Assembly (NCBI RefSeq): GCF_011075055.1
Contig: NC_058146.1
Location: 5,146,001-5,210,000, forward strand
DNA length: 64,000 nucleotides
From: Mangifera indica
Lineage: Eukaryota; Streptophyta; Magnoliopsida; Sapindales; Anacardiaceae
Direction of reading: 5' to 3'
Shown piece by piece: positions 1 through 12,712 of this stretch. Made by a program: the position numbers and the translations under genes. Below the pieces are notes generated by a model that saw nothing but the letters and a program-made list of their open reading frames with translations, was not told where the DNA came from and searched no databases. The first letter of the stretch is position 1. The number at the start of each line of letters is the position of its first letter.

Positions 1-1500
1 GTTCTCAGTGAATGCCACGTATTCTTTTATTAATTCGCTCGAGCCAGTAAGAAGATAAAGGCCAAAGGTCTTGTTTTCACTCAATCTAGGTTGTTTTTCC
101 AGTTTCTTTTTATTAATTTTAACAATTTTATTAATTTATTTATAAATCGTTGACTTTATTAATTTTAGGAGTAGTATTATTGTTTTATATTTAATATTAA
201 AAATAAATTTAAATTTATTTTTTCCTTAAACTTTAAAAATTAATAATTTTTCTTAACTTAAGTTTTTTAAAATAATATTTTCTCTTTGAGTTTTCAAACT
301 TTTAAATTCAATTTTTTCAATAATAAAAATATTTTTCTAATAATTTTTAGACAACGTCTCTTTTTTTTTAACACGTCTTCTCTTCAAACGCTGTGCAACA
401 TTATTGTTTTTAAAAAATGAAAACTTTCTATCAATAAAAACCTTGTTTTTGTCATAGACAAAAACAAGCTGTTTTTGCTATAAATTTCATTATTAAATCT
501 TAAATTTACTGTAAATCAAACTATGAACCCCTAAAGTAAAATTGTGCAACAGCAACCCATAAGCTCATAATTTGATGCGTGATCTTTCTTATTGAAAAAG
601 TAAGACTTGGAATCAAAACTTAATGTACATGTTTCTACCAGATTATTAGTTACACTGGGGTGGATCATCGTTCAACCGCAAGAACATCCAGTTTGCGTTA
701 ACCTCGGGGGAGGATGTCAACACAAAAATTAATTTTCTCTTCCTAGGCTGAGACTTTAAGTTCCTTTGCATAAGATAGAAAGAACCATTGGGTCATGGAA
801 GTTCAGTTTACGTTGTATTTTTATTCTTATTTAACATAATTTTTGTATTTTATAAAGGTGATATATATATTTGTAATGTCGTTTGTGCAATAACCTAATT
901 CATTATCAATATACTTTGGGTCATGAAAACTCAGTTTATGTTGTTTTTTAATTTTTATTTGACCTAATTTTTGTACTTTATAAAGATGATATATATATAT
1001 ATTTACAACATTCCTGATTCAATAATTTGATTTACTATTAATATATTATTCTCACTTTGAACACATAATTTATTATAATAGAGTTTTTTAAAAAACTTAT
1101 AAGATATTTAATCAGTCAAATCATGATATTCTTAATCGTATATCGTAACATCTTTAGTTTAATAACTAATCCATTGTCAAGATATTATTTACTTTAAATA
1201 TATAATCCTCTATGATTTTGTTTTTGAGTTTTATAACTCAAAATATGTTTCAATATTTTAAAAAGTTTATAGAGTATTTAACCAGTTAAAATTTTTTATT
1301 TTCAAATAATGTGAAATATGTAAATACATGAAATATTTTTATATTTATTTTATTATCATGAGATTCATTTAAAAATGTTATATTATATATATATATATTT
1401 ATTTATTTATAAAATTAAGTTTAATTTTTATTAAAACAGTTTAAGCTTTAAGTTACTTATTTAATAATTAATTATATAAACTTATTTTAAATATTTATTT
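1..1500. other. AT-rich intergenic DNA with a tandem repeat
   Basis: I see no gene here. A unit of about 128 bp beginning GGGTCATGRAARYTCAGTTT occurs at 790 and again at 918. Both copies carry TTTATAAAGRTGATATATATAT, and more decayed relatives continue to about 1250. A similar stretch lies at 4890-5000, so this is a dispersed, locally tandem repeat of unknown class. Confidence 0.5.
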
Positions 1501-1535
1501 AAATAATTAACCTGCTACCGATTGGAGTGTACTAC

Positions 1536-1806
1536 TTCCCGCCAGAATCCATGCAAAAAATTGAGAGGGTCCGATGGACATTTTCATTTTCCTAAGTAAA
1601 GCCTGCCACAATTATGCAACACAAATCCACAAGCTGGCACGTGACTTCCACAAGTGAGCGCCTGATGTTTGTGCTAACCTAGTCTCCAAACCACAATAAG
1701 GCAAATCCCGAAGAGCGGCCTAACGTCAATGCTGTGTGTGCGCCAACCATTTCAACTTTCCAATTCTGCTTGAAATCTACATTGCGCGCCCATTTAAGTT
1801 CCCGCT
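1536..1806 (+). promoter_or_regulatory. Two E2F-like sites upstream of the RNR2 gene
   Basis: TTCCCGCC lies at 1536-1543 and TTCCCGCT at 1799-1806, about 560 and 300 bp before the start codon. Both match the E2F core (TTSSCGS) except for the first T of the full consensus. Ribonucleotide reductase genes are classic S-phase targets of E2F, so the sites fit the gene. This is a motif match only. Confidence 0.45.
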
Positions 1807-2010
1807 AAAATTCGAACATCTTTAAAACTCCGAAAGCTTCCCTCACAAGCTTTGCCCCCGAATTTCAAACTATTCTGAATTCGTAATTTCACACTCATAA
1901 CAGTTCAACAACCACACAAAAACTATCCACGTCGCAGATTTTAATTCAAATACCCAAAATTGCCCCTAATCCTGAAATTTCAAAATTCTCCATCTCCCCC
2001 CTAATTTTCC

Positions 2011-2018
2011 TATATAAA
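2011..2018 (+). promoter_or_regulatory. TATA box of the RNR2 gene
   Basis: TATATAAA lies 84-91 bp before the ATG at 2102, which leaves a short intron-free leader of about 55-60 nt. It is the only good TATA match near the start codon. Confidence 0.55.
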
Positions 2019-2101
2019 AATTAAGCAATTATCTCCTCAAGTTAACGAACCACAATTCAAAAGCCCCTCCATTTCTGTATCTAAATTTGTGAAATTACGA
2101 A

Positions 2102-3091
2102 ATGCCTTCGATCCCTGAAGAGCCACTTCTCGCTTCAAACCCTGACCGGTTCTGTATGTTTCCGATTCAGTACCCGGAAATATGGGAGATGTACAAGAAA
2201 GCCGAGGCCTCCTTTTGGACTGCCGAGGAGGTCGATTTGTCTCCGGATCTCCGTCACTGGGAAACCCTAACCTCCGACGAGAAACACTTTATCACGCATG
2301 TTCTCGCTTTCTTCGCTGCCTCCGATGGTATCGTTCTCGAAAACCTCGCTGGGCGATTCATGAAGGAGGTGCAAGTCGCTGAGGCGCGTGCCTTCTACGG
2401 CTTCCAAATCGCCATTGAGAATATCCACTCAGAAATGTATTCGCTCCTTCTCGAAACTTATATCAAAGACTCGGCTGAGAAGACTCGTTTGTTTCACGCG
2501 TTTGAAACGGTGCCTTGTGTGGCTAAAAAGGCCAAGTGGGCGTTAAATTGGATCGACGGTTCAGAGACTTTCGCCGAGAGATTAGTTGCCTTTGCTTGTG
2601 TGGAAGGGATCTTCTTCTCGGGAAGTTTTTGCTCGATATTTTGGCTAAAGAAACGCGGGTTAATGCCGGGATTAACTTTCTCAAACGAGTTAATCTCGCG
2701 AGACGAGGGACTGCACTGCGACTTCGCGTGTTTGTTGTATAGCCTGTTGAGGACGAAGTTAAGTGAGCAGCGGGTGAAGGCGATTGTGAAGGAAGCTGTG
2801 GATATAGAGAGGGAGTTTGTGTGCGATGCTCTGCCGTGCGCGCTTGTTGGGATGAATAGCGAGTTAATGAGTCAATACATTGAGTTCGTTGCAGATCGGT
2901 TGTTGGGTGCGCTTGGATACGGAAAAATCTATGGTGTAGCAAATCCGTTTGATTGGATGGAGCTTATTTCGCTTCAAGGGAAAACTAATTTCTTCGAGAA
3001 GAGAGTTGGGGAGTATCAGAAGGCTTCGGTTATGTCAAGTGTCAACGGCAATGGTGCCATCCACGTATTCAAAATGGATGAAGATTTTTAA
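2102..3091 (+). CDS. TSO2: Ribonucleoside-diphosphate reductase small subunit (R2), TSO2-like
   Basis: A single-exon gene for 329 residues. It supplies the radical-generating subunit of class Ia ribonucleotide reductase, which makes dNTPs in the cytosol and nucleus. All canonical R2 metal ligands are visible: D75, E106, H109, E168, E202 and H205, with the radical tyrosine Y113 inside ENIHSEMYS. The C-terminal tail ends in DEDF, the acidic-aromatic tail that docks R2 onto the large subunit. Length is close to the Arabidopsis protein (about 332) and the intronless structure matches the plant TSO2/RNR2 family. The ATG at 2102 opens [10 protein letters not shown], the usual plant N-terminus. Upstream E2F-like sites suggest S-phase expression. 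The gene stands alone, with about 3.6 kb of empty sequence before the next gene. No sign of decay. Confidence 0.97.
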   Translation: MPSIPEEPLLASNPDRFCMFPIQYPEIWEMYKKAEASFWTAEEVDLSPDLRHWETLTSDEKHFITHVLAFFAASDGIVLENLAGRFMKEVQVAEARAFYGFQIAIENIHSEMYSLLLETYIKDSAEKTRLFHAFETVPCVAKKAKWALNWIDGSETFAERLVAFACVEGIFFSGSFCSIFWLKKRGLMPGLTFSNELISRDEGLHCDFACLLYSLLRTKLSEQRVKAIVKEAVDIEREFVCDALPCALVGMNSELMSQYIEFVADRLLGALGYGKIYGVANPFDWMELISLQGKTNFFEKRVGEYQKASVMSSVNGNGAIHVFKMDEDF

Positions 3092-6000
3092 AGTAATAAT
3101 ACTATTACTGTAAAATTAATATGTTTCGGGGGTGGTTTTCATTTGTTTGTTTATTTAGTTTCTCTGCTTTGGAAATGATAGAAAAAGCAAAAAAAAAAAA
3201 AAGTTACTAAATTTATGGATGTTACTCTTTAGGTTATTGCTAATTGAAATTGAAATGCTTTACTTCCAATACATGCAAGTTCCAATTTGACAAATTGCTT
3301 TGTAGTTTTGACATATCATCAAGTTGAGGGTGTCTTCTCGTTGAATTTCAGAAGTTTGTGTTAGTATTTTGTGTAGTATAAAATAAATCATTCAAGTTTG
3401 CAGAAATTACTTTCTAGTTTATTGGCAAACTAAATCTGTTGGTTCTTTACTTTGATATGTCAAATGTTAATTTGAGTTTCTTTCCATCTCTGCAAGGATG
3501 ATAGTTCTGTTTTAATATTTTTCAAGTCTCCTTATATGTACATATTATGGAATGGTCTATAAATTTTGTAGTCAATATCAAGTTTGTCATGCAAGTGCAT
3601 GAATTTTAAAGTAAATTAGAACACTAATTTGGAGTGTCTTGAGCATCTTTTTGTAATGAACAAGCACATTATTGCTGGTTATTTGTGGGGTAAAGTAAAA
3701 GAGTGATTAGTATTGAACTTTCAAGACTTGTAATGTTTTATGTGAATTTCATGGTATTCTATTCTGGTGTTGTGTGTTCCAAATGCACAAAAATTATTGT
3801 TACTTACAATATGCTTCTGTTGTATTTCCAGTCAGGGAGAATGCTAAGCCTGTTTCTGTTCTCTTCTAAACCGTCTACATGAATCAAATAATGTCTCTTT
3901 ATGCCTCTACCTTAACTTAAACCAAGCATTCGGTGAGTGTTACTACCAAGAATTTCTCTAAATATTGCCTCTGCTTCAGTTAATTCTGCTATTTTCTGGG
4001 TATTGATTATGATTCTGCATTAACTTGAAGCCAATGTAAAAGGTTCCTCTCTTGAACTCAATTTGTAAACTCAATTTCAAAATTAGAGCTTTACAAAACC
4101 CTATTATCTTGGGGAAGATGGCAGCATACTTTTCAAATGGCGTTACTGTTACCATTCCTACCGATTTGGATAAAGTCTCTCATTTTCTTATACGTCAGTG
4201 ATTTACATGGTTACTTTGAAAGATTAGATCTCTATGCTATGTAAGACCTTGTCTATGCGCATTATTTAGCTTGCTATGAAAGGTGTTAATCTTGTGATGG
4301 TTGTCTATGCCCCTGAGGCCAAGGCAGGCACTTCCTTTTGTGTGATTTCTAACTCATATATTGACCAAAGGAATTCTATTTTTGTTCCCAACTATAAAAG
4401 GCGTGATGCTTAATGATGCCGTAAGGGTCAAGACTTCCCTTTTGTCGACTGGGAAGCAAACTGCCTTGCCATTCTGGTCGGCATCTAGAAGTTTCCAGAG
4501 GCTTTCTTGACATTGAAATCTTCTCAGCCACAATAAAATCTGACCTGATTTTATAATTTTTTTTTTTAAAATGTTGTACATGCATATACCCAGTTGATGA
4601 ATCATGACTGAAAGCAAAATACAATCCAAGCAGTTCTGCAGTGAAAGAATTCAAACTTCAAACCCATGTAGTATAAAATTTATAATACATTCCTACCGTG
4701 GTCCATTTCTATTTTTATGTTTAGTCTTGTCGTGATCTCTTTTGTCTGCTTTATTTGGTTTGTTACCCTTGACACATTATTATTCTATTTTGGATCACAT
4801 AATTTGATAGACGGCAGACACCATTACGGCCATAACCTTAGATCCTGATCGTTGAAACATTGGATCCCAATTATTCCAACCTAGATGAGATACTATTTGT
4901 AATATTTTGATCTAATAATTTGATTAATTATTAATATATTATTTATTTTAGATATATAATTTATCGTTGTTTTATTTTTTAGTTTTGCTATTTAAAATGT
5001 ATTTTATCTATTTATGAGTTATTAATTTTGTTTTATTATCTATAAATGATATAAGATATGTATATATATTAAATATTTTTCTTGTGTTTTATACCCTACA
5101 TTCCCTTTATGCATATACACATAATGCTCCTTGTATTGTCAATCAAAGGATCGGGGGAAGGCCCTAGCCATCATTGTATACATCATTGATCCCCATAACA
5201 TAATGTCATGGCTAAAATTTTTGATCTGCTTGTGCGACATCTTCAATACAACTTTCTTGAGGATCAATCTTGCATGCACCTATATTATGACTTATGGTTG
5301 CGAATTATGTTTTGCTTTGGACTCATTGGAAGAGTTGTTTCAACTTTTGATTAGTTTGTGCAAAGATGATCTAGTCCCCTTTAATGTTTCCTTGATTATA
5401 TTACGCACACTTTATGGTTGGAGCGCTCTTAACAAGTAACAACATATCCACTCATTAGAAAAGTGGTTTCAACTCTTGAATTTACATAATATAAATTGAA
5501 CAAAGAATTTACAGAACCAAAATATTCATACGATCAATTCAATCAACTCATACACAAGGTTATAAAACAGTGTAAACAAAATAGTAGAGTTTTAGATAAA
5601 TTTGATTGAGTCATCTATTGAAGTAGAATGAATTTGATGAACCCTTTGATTGATTTTCAATGTACAAACCCATCTTCCTTCCTAGTTATAGTCTCCAAAA
5701 GCAATAGTTTTTGGAATGTGGTAAAAATATTGTGCATCTCTCTTGGGAAGAAAACCTGGTATATTTTAATAATAAGTTTGTTGGGTCTTCCATTAAGAGT
5801 TGGATAGACCACAAAATAAGTCATGTTTATCATTTAAATTAAAAAAGTCAAATATGAAGTATAATAAACTTTACAATATAATCATGTAAGGTCTGATAAA
5901 CAGATTTTGAACTATATATTTATGTAATTTTATTTGAATTAAATTAAGAAAAAACATAATTAATGTATACTCATATAAGAAATTTTAACATTTTAATCTA

Positions 6001-6170
6001 TAGAAAATGATCGGGAATTTGAAATTCAAATGGTCATCTGAAGCACTTCAAGCTTTTTTACTGCCTAGAGCTAGCATTATTTCTTGGACCACAACAAAAT
6101 TAAAGAATAGAACAACCCAGCCGGCGGGGCAGTTTAGCACCGTCCACCGGCCACCGACAATTACCCTAAC
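3092..6170. other. Intergenic region
   Basis: About 3 kb with no recognisable gene. It starts with the 3' UTR of the R2 gene, including an A-run near 3188. A stretch at 5131-5439 is open for 102 codons but lacks an ATG start and any recognisable family, so I do not call it. AT-rich repeat sequence at 4890-5000 resembles that at 1000-1250. Confidence 0.5.
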
Positions 6171-6321
6171 GTTCATCTAATTGGCTATAAACCACAACTT
6201 TAACTTTGAGCAACGCTGCTGGCCAATAAGAATGCGCTACGTGTTTACTTCTATAGAAAGTAGAACATTTCCTAAAAATGAAGAAAGAGACCCAGTCGGG
6301 CTAGTCAGTCTCAACCAAATT

Positions 6322-6576
6322 TTGACGGTATTGACCGTTGAAATACTCACCGGCTTCTTTTTTAATTCCTTCCTTCGCAATTAATTGTGATCCATTTAAT
6401 TTAATTATTGATGAAAGTTTCCCATTAATGAAACACAAACACACTCGCACTTACCGTGTTTGGATCATAATCCAAATTCCAAGGGATTGTGTTTGTGTTA
6501 CACGTTACCAACAGCGCGTGTGGTATTCGCTACAGTTATAGTTTTATCTAAACTGAATTGAGTCAGTCCTGGTCAA
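6322..6576 (+). promoter_or_regulatory. W-box-like sites upstream of the PP2C gene
   Basis: TTGACG at 6322-6327, TTGACC at 6331-6336 and the reverse form GGTCAA at 6571-6576 are W-box-type WRKY sites within 400 bp of the start codon. A TATA-like TTTATATAG follows near 6615-6623, about 95 bp before the ATG. AP2C-type phosphatases are known to respond to wounding and pathogens, so W-boxes are plausible. Motif evidence only. Confidence 0.35.
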
Positions 6577-6717
6577 CCCTGTAACGGCGCCGTTTCGGTG
6601 CTGACGACTCTTTATTTATATAGCTTTCATTAGCCTTGATGCAGATGCTAGTGTATTACGAAGACAATTTCAAGCGAAACAGAATCAAGAGAGAAAATAG
6701 AAGAAGAAACACAGCGC

Positions 6718-8123
6718 ATGATGCGTGCAGTGGCGTTACCGAATTCGCCGATTTTTTCACCGTCAAGAATTCGGTCAAGTTTTTGCAAGCCGTCAGGTAA
6801 TTGTTCAACTTCTCCGAGGATCCAAGGTCCGCCGTCTGTTACAACGCCTCAATCACCTTCAGCGCCGTTAGCGTTGTCTCCGCCGTCGCCATTATCGTTG
6901 CGGATTCAAAAACACATGGACGATGTTTGTGGTTCCGTGTTGAAGAGGAAGAGGCCGCCGAGGTTAGATATCCCGTTCGGAGGGTCGATTGGCTTTGGCT
7001 TGAAAATGATGCCACGTGGAGATGAGGGATTAGATGACATGGAAGTTTTGAGAGATGGCTACTCCGTTTATTGTAAAAGAGGAAGAAGAGGTTGCGCCAT
7101 TGAGGATCGGTACTCCGCTTTCGTTGGCCTTAATGGGGATCATAAACAGGTGTGTTAAAAGAATTTGTTGGACGTCTCTGGGTTCAAGTAAATATCTTTA
7201 AAGTTTATTTTTGAATAAACTTTTTTATTTAAAATGTATCTTTTTGCGTGATTACAGGCCTTGTTTGGTGTTTTTGATGGGCATGGAGGGCCAAAAGCAG
7301 CTGAATTTGCAGCAAAAAATTTGGGTAAAAACATTAGAGCAGAAGTGTGTTCGAGTAAATGTGAAGAAGAGGGTATTGAGAGAGCGATCAGAAAAGGTTA
7401 TTTGACTACAGACGCGGAGTTTCTAAAGGAAAATCATGGCGGTGGCACTTGCTGTGTCACTGCATTGATCCAAAAAGGCCAACTTGCTGTCTCAAATGTT
7501 GGTGATTGTCGTGCTGTTATGAGCCGAGGAGGAGTGGCTGAGGCACTCACTTCTGATCACCAACCCTCGAGAAAAGATGAAAGAGACAGAATTGAAGCTC
7601 AGGTCAGCAAATACTTGTGTGTTTGAAAAACAGAATGAAATTGTTCATGGTGTTTATGAAATGCGTCTTTTACAGGGTGGTTATGTGGATTGCCACCATG
7701 GTGTTTGGAGACTTCAAGGTTCTCTGGCTGTATCAAGAGGAATTGGAGATGGACAATTTAAACAATGGGTTATAGCTGAACCCGAAACCAAAGCTTTCAG
7801 AATTAAGCCGGACTGCGAGTTCTTAATTTTAGCCTCTGATGGTCTCTGGGATAAGGTAGTTCTGTGATCCCATTTTAAGTTTGGTGTAGTTTAGATTATT
7901 TCTATTTTCAAATGATCTTTGATTTTGATCAAGTTTGAAATTTACTTTCTTATTGCAGGTTTCAAATCAGGAGGCTGTAGATTTAGTACGCCCATTATGT
8001 GTAGGAGTAGAGAAACCAGAATCATCTTCTGCTTGTAAAAAGCTAGCCGAGTTGTCAATAACGAGAGGCTCCATGGATGATATAAGTGCTATGATAATCC
8101 AACTGAGCCATTTTGTTCAGTGA
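6718..8123 (+). CDS. Protein phosphatase 2C, clade B (AP2C/PP2C5-like), 4 exons
   Basis: Exons 6718-7149, 7258-7602, 7676-7855 and 7959-8123 join in frame with GT-AG introns to give 373 residues. Catalytic features are the [11 protein letters not shown] motif (residues 123-133), the DGHGG metal motif (151-155), GDCRAV (226-231), the ASDGLWD motif (D314) and the C-terminal DDIS (D359, D360). The N-terminal extension is Pro/Ser-rich and contains [10 protein letters not shown] at 76-85. This fits the kinase interaction motif of clade B AP2C phosphatases, which dock and dephosphorylate MAP kinases. Its place near ALG11, bHLH51 and ABI4 suggests the orthologue of Arabidopsis PP2C5/AP2C3. A second Met directly follows the first (MMRAVAL), so the start could be either; I use the upstream one. 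The gene appears functional. Confidence 0.93.
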
Positions 8124-8460
8124 TTATTTACTAATAAGACAGAAAAGAAATGGAGCTAGGTGATCTTTTCTTCTCCTCCTGCAAGTATTTTTTCGAAGAA
8201 AGTCGCGGTTGAAGATGCTAGAATACCAGCTTTGGTACCTAGACGTAATCCGTTTATTTGTATGGTATCACTGTTGTAATATTTTAGATGTCCCATTTCA
8301 AGTTGCAAATAACATAGCAATATTATGCCAAGACAATTTTATGTATATAAATAAATAAATATATAATATATTATTATATAATTAAATATTATATTTTTAG
8401 TAATTTAAAATTATTTTATTATATGATACACGTATGTATCCATTTATTATAAATATAATC
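8124..8460. other. PP2C 3' UTR and flank
   Basis: This is the downstream transcribed region of the phosphatase gene, with AATAAATAAATATA at about 8351 as possible polyadenylation signals, followed by simple AT-rich sequence. No further gene is seen. Confidence 0.4.
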
Positions 8461-9050
8461 CGAGTTAGCTCGATCTTGAAAATCGGTTTGATTTGATTTA
8501 ATTCGGTTTAAATTTGTTTGATTTAAATTCAAAACAAACTTAAATTGAAAGATTTGACTCGTTTTTTAAATTGAGTTGAACTTGAGTTTTTTCGGTTTGA
8601 ATTTGACTTAAATTCATGATTGAAATCAATAATTCAAATTTGTGACTCGATTTAGTACTTCAAATTTGTGATTTGATTTGATTTGAATCAATTTGAATTT
8701 AGTAGTTTTGAATTGATAGTTTAAATTTGTGGTTCGGTTTGACTCGAATCTGTGGTTTGAATCCGAAATTTTGGATATTATTTTAGTAAAATAATATCAT
8801 TTTGTCAATAGACTACAAACTTGACCCACAAATCCGAATCATATATTCGAACCATTAATTCAAACCGAATCAAGTTACAAATTCAAACAATTGATTCGAA
8901 CTATAAAATCGAATCAAATTTGAACTAAACCCAATTAAGCCATTTTTTATCGAAACTAAACTCGAATTAAACTTTATTTTAATTCAATAAATTTAAGATA
9001 AATTTCGAATTAAATTATTTTTTATTTAAATTAAATTTCAATAAAAAAAT
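8460..9050. repeat. Large AT-rich foldback repeat
   Basis: The region is filled with variants of GATTTGAATTCGGTTT on the left half and their complements on the right half. The centre at 8775-8797 is a near-perfect palindrome, ATATTATTTTAGT and its complement. The two arms of about 290 bp pair imperfectly. Related sequence rich in GAGTTYRA motifs occurs at 10150-10490, 11760-12250 and 44040-44410, which suggests an old dispersed foldback family. No protein coding is visible. Confidence 0.5.
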
Positions 9051-12000
9051 ATCCCAGCTTACCTCGGTCCGTATAGAGAATCTTTGCCCACAAAGTTGCC
9101 TTTCGTAGTGTTTATGATCTCTATACTTTCTATCGGGACACAGTGAGTTTCTGCTCACAGGCACCTGCAAAATGTCAACGGAAAATAAGAATCTGCTCTT
9201 CAGAAGAAGATGGGGAGTCCGCGTGGCAGTTGACAGCCAGTGTCCAATTAGTTTTTGGCATTTTGTTCTGTTGTTGAAAAATAACAAATATTAATCTTGT
9301 TTTGATTTAATAAAATCTGAGTAAATATGTATTTCAGTGAGTTCTTTTCTATAGTCGAATAAAATTTGGGACATAAAAATGATTTGATTAGATAATTAAA
9401 AAATTAAAAAAATATAAAATATAATTATATTACGATAAATAATTATTTAAATATAAAATTATATAAAAAATTATTCATATAATTTTATTATATTATATTC
9501 GAAATATCGTTATATGAGGAGACATGAGAAAGGAAGTTTAGTTTATTGACAATCAGTTGGATCCCTAATCATTTCAGCACCAACCATGGTGCAGTCAAAT
9601 TTATCTAATTTTCTAATCTATCAATTTTAGTATTTTTTTAACTTTTAGTATTAATTGTTTGACTTTAGATTGACCGAATGCATGAATGTATTTATGAGAA
9701 TCTATGTAGTTTATTTCAACATATAATATTAAAACGGTACGTATTAGGTTATAGGATCCATAATGTGAAAATTAAAATTAATAATTTATGACTTCGTTTT
9801 AGGGTTTATATGCAAAAACAATATATATGAAATTGATTTTGCTGTAAATTAGATCATCACGGTGACCCGAGATATGTTTAGCATTGTCGTCGGTATCATT
9901 TACAGGCTCAACTGAGCATTAAATCGTTTTCACTAATAATGATTTTTTTCATTCTCTATAACAATGACGAAGTCGATTACAATGCAAATCTTAGTGAGAA
10001 AATCGCCTCTTGAAAATCCCCTGCTGTGAGTTGGCACCCTTAATTGCTTTCTCAAAACTAGGAATTGACGCTTTGGAGTCATTAATTGAGGTTAAAGTGT
10101 CACTTATACATACATGTATACATACCTTCACATACAGTCGTTTCTGATATTAATTAGTGTTTGATTCAAACTGTAGTTATTCAAGTTTGAGTTTAAAAAT
10201 TCAATATTTTTCAATTCGGCGTTAGAGGCATTCAATTTGTGACCTTAAAAGATTCAATGCGAATTAATTAAAATAATGTTTTTTTTTGTTTAATATACAT
10301 CAAAATAACGTTGTTTTAATACCAAATTAAAGTTAAAATTTGATTCGAATTTAAACTTGAGTCCTCTTAGATGAGCTAAGCTTGAAAACTTTTATTAGCA
10401 AACTCGAGGTTGACTAAATTTAAGTCAAATAGAACTTAAATTCGGTTCAAATCTAACCCTAAATTTTATAAAGTTTTATATAAATCATGATAGTGCTTAT
10501 TTTTTAGACAGTCGTGTATGCATATATGTAACCTTATTTTCAGTTTATTCCTCAGCCGATCTTGCACCTAAATTGTTTCTAACGTTCTCTTGCCTATTCG
10601 AATAAGTCTCCAACGCCCTAAAGTACATAAAATAAGGCTTCTGACACCATAGATGAGAAGATCATACATGCGTCTCAACATTTGATTCATAACATACTGT
10701 AATCAAATCGTAGTTGACATCCTTATGCCTATAATCATATCACAAGAATTTCATATCATATGTTAAACCACGATCCATGCAAATAGGCCTAAACGTCAGA
10801 ACTCCCCACGATCAAACATCATGAATACCAGCACATTATTCCACTCTTCTCACCAATGTGTACGTATGATTCACATATATCAGTATTTACATCTCATGAT
10901 CCAATGGAACATCAAACAACAACATAACAACATCATCATATATCCAAAATAGTCAAATATTCTTACCTATCTTCCACGGCCAGCACATTCCGTGCAAAAG
11001 AACCAAGAATATCTCCCCTAGAGCACGTTTCCTTGGCCGCCGGAAAATCCTCACTGATCAACAGAACTCCGCTGTCTGCAAAACTCTCTCACTTCGGCAA
11101 TCTTGGATAAGGACAAGCTCTGTGATAATGGGATAAAATCCCAAAACTTGCAGCAACGTGTCTTACTTATTAACTTTTCTATAACAGATTGCACGGATGT
11201 GGATCATAGGTACGTATAAATGTGTCACATGTTATCTATTCTTTTGACGTGTTATTCGGATGAACGAGTGTACTTTTTACGCACAATCATTTGTCAACTT
11301 AAAACTTTAATATAAATATTTAACCAAGTCCTACCTTCAGCACATGAAATAATATTTTTATACCTATGGGTGTTATATTTAAAATAAAATGTTGTTTACT
11401 TGGAAAACAAAAATTGTTTTCTCTTCTTAAAATGAATAAAAATAATTAATGTAATTTATTTCTATTACGTGAACATGCTAGTCCACTAGTTTTGTGTTTT
11501 TTTTTATAGATTCCTTGCGTTGTGAAAGGTCAATTCTTTCCTTGTCCTTTGCTCTTCTTTCCTCAAATTTTAGTGAGCAATATTCATGGTAGTGTAGAGA
11601 GACATTTCAGATTTGTTCTTTCACCCTTAAGCTTGGTTTATCTGCATTCCCTGGTGAACAAATACTTCCATGAAACTTTTATTTTGCATCTCTTATTGAC
11701 TGGTAAAATACAGGTAACTGAAAAAATATACAAATGATCGATTGTAAATCATCTATAAGCATAAGTTAAGTTAAGTTTTTATCAAGAATTTGAGAAGGAA
11801 GAAGTGGAGTTAGATTCAAGCTAAACTGAATTCGTCTAAGTTAGAGTTCAAGTCGAGCAGAGTTGAGCTTGAGCTCACTTAAGCTCAAGTTAGACTTATT
11901 TGAGTGGAGTCAAATTGGAATTTTAATTTGTTTTAAAAGTGTTCGAGATTAATTCATTTGATAAGAGTTGAGCTTAAGTTTGAGTTCAAATCTTGCTTTG

Positions 12001-12712
12001 AGCTTTGCTTGGTATCATAATTCAATGTAAAATGACTAAAAATATATATCTTTTTGATACATATTGGTTAAAATGACATCATTTTAGTAAAATTGTATTA
12101 AAATTTTGTAGATACATGAGCTTGGTGAATGGAAACCCTTAATATTCAAACTTAAAAATATTTAATTTTTAGACTTAAACATATTTAAATTAAGCTTGTT
12201 TGAGTTTGTTTAAATAAGTTCAATTCGAATAAACTCTTAGGGACAAGTAATATTAGAAAGGCTTTTTCTCAATTTTTGGATGTGTAGGCTAATGGGCCAG
12301 GCCTCAAAAATATCTTTACGAATTCAATTGTAAGCCTTGTGTGTGACTCAACACCAACGGCGAGATATATATACAGAGGACACCACAAAATATCTACCGA
12401 TTTAAAGTTCTCAAACATGCTTTTGTCACTATTTGGCCCTATTTCGTACTAGTTTTTTTTTTTCTTTTTTAATTTTCAAAAGCAATTTTTAATTGCCTAA
12501 TATCAGGAAGAATTTACAAAGCACAGGATAATATGAAATTTTCATAATATAATATGATCGTTTAAGTATTCTTTCTTTTCGTTTCATTGCCTAATGCAAA
12601 ATCTAAATTAATTTATTTTATCAATATAGGCGTGATTGAAACTCTCTCCATGTTTTTACAAAATTGAAGTTTGGGACCTGGGAATTAGCGGGTGAATTAC
12701 AATAATCGGATG
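9051..12712. other. Intergenic region with decayed repeats
   Basis: No gene is recognised. The part at 9050-9260 is less AT-rich than its surroundings but matches nothing I know. The part at 10550-11160 is also of more balanced composition and could be a worn LTR or gene remnant; I cannot classify it. The parts at 10150-10490 and 11760-12250 carry the GAGTT-rich repeat also seen at 8460-9050. Confidence 0.4.

Noticed and set aside
5131..5439. Open frame of 102 codons on the + strand
   Set aside because: No ATG at its start, no recognisable family and AT-rich repeat surroundings; most likely chance.
10550..11160. Balanced-composition block considered as an LTR or a gene exon on the - strand
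   Set aside because: No paired LTR, primer site or protein similarity could be seen, so it is described only as unclassified.
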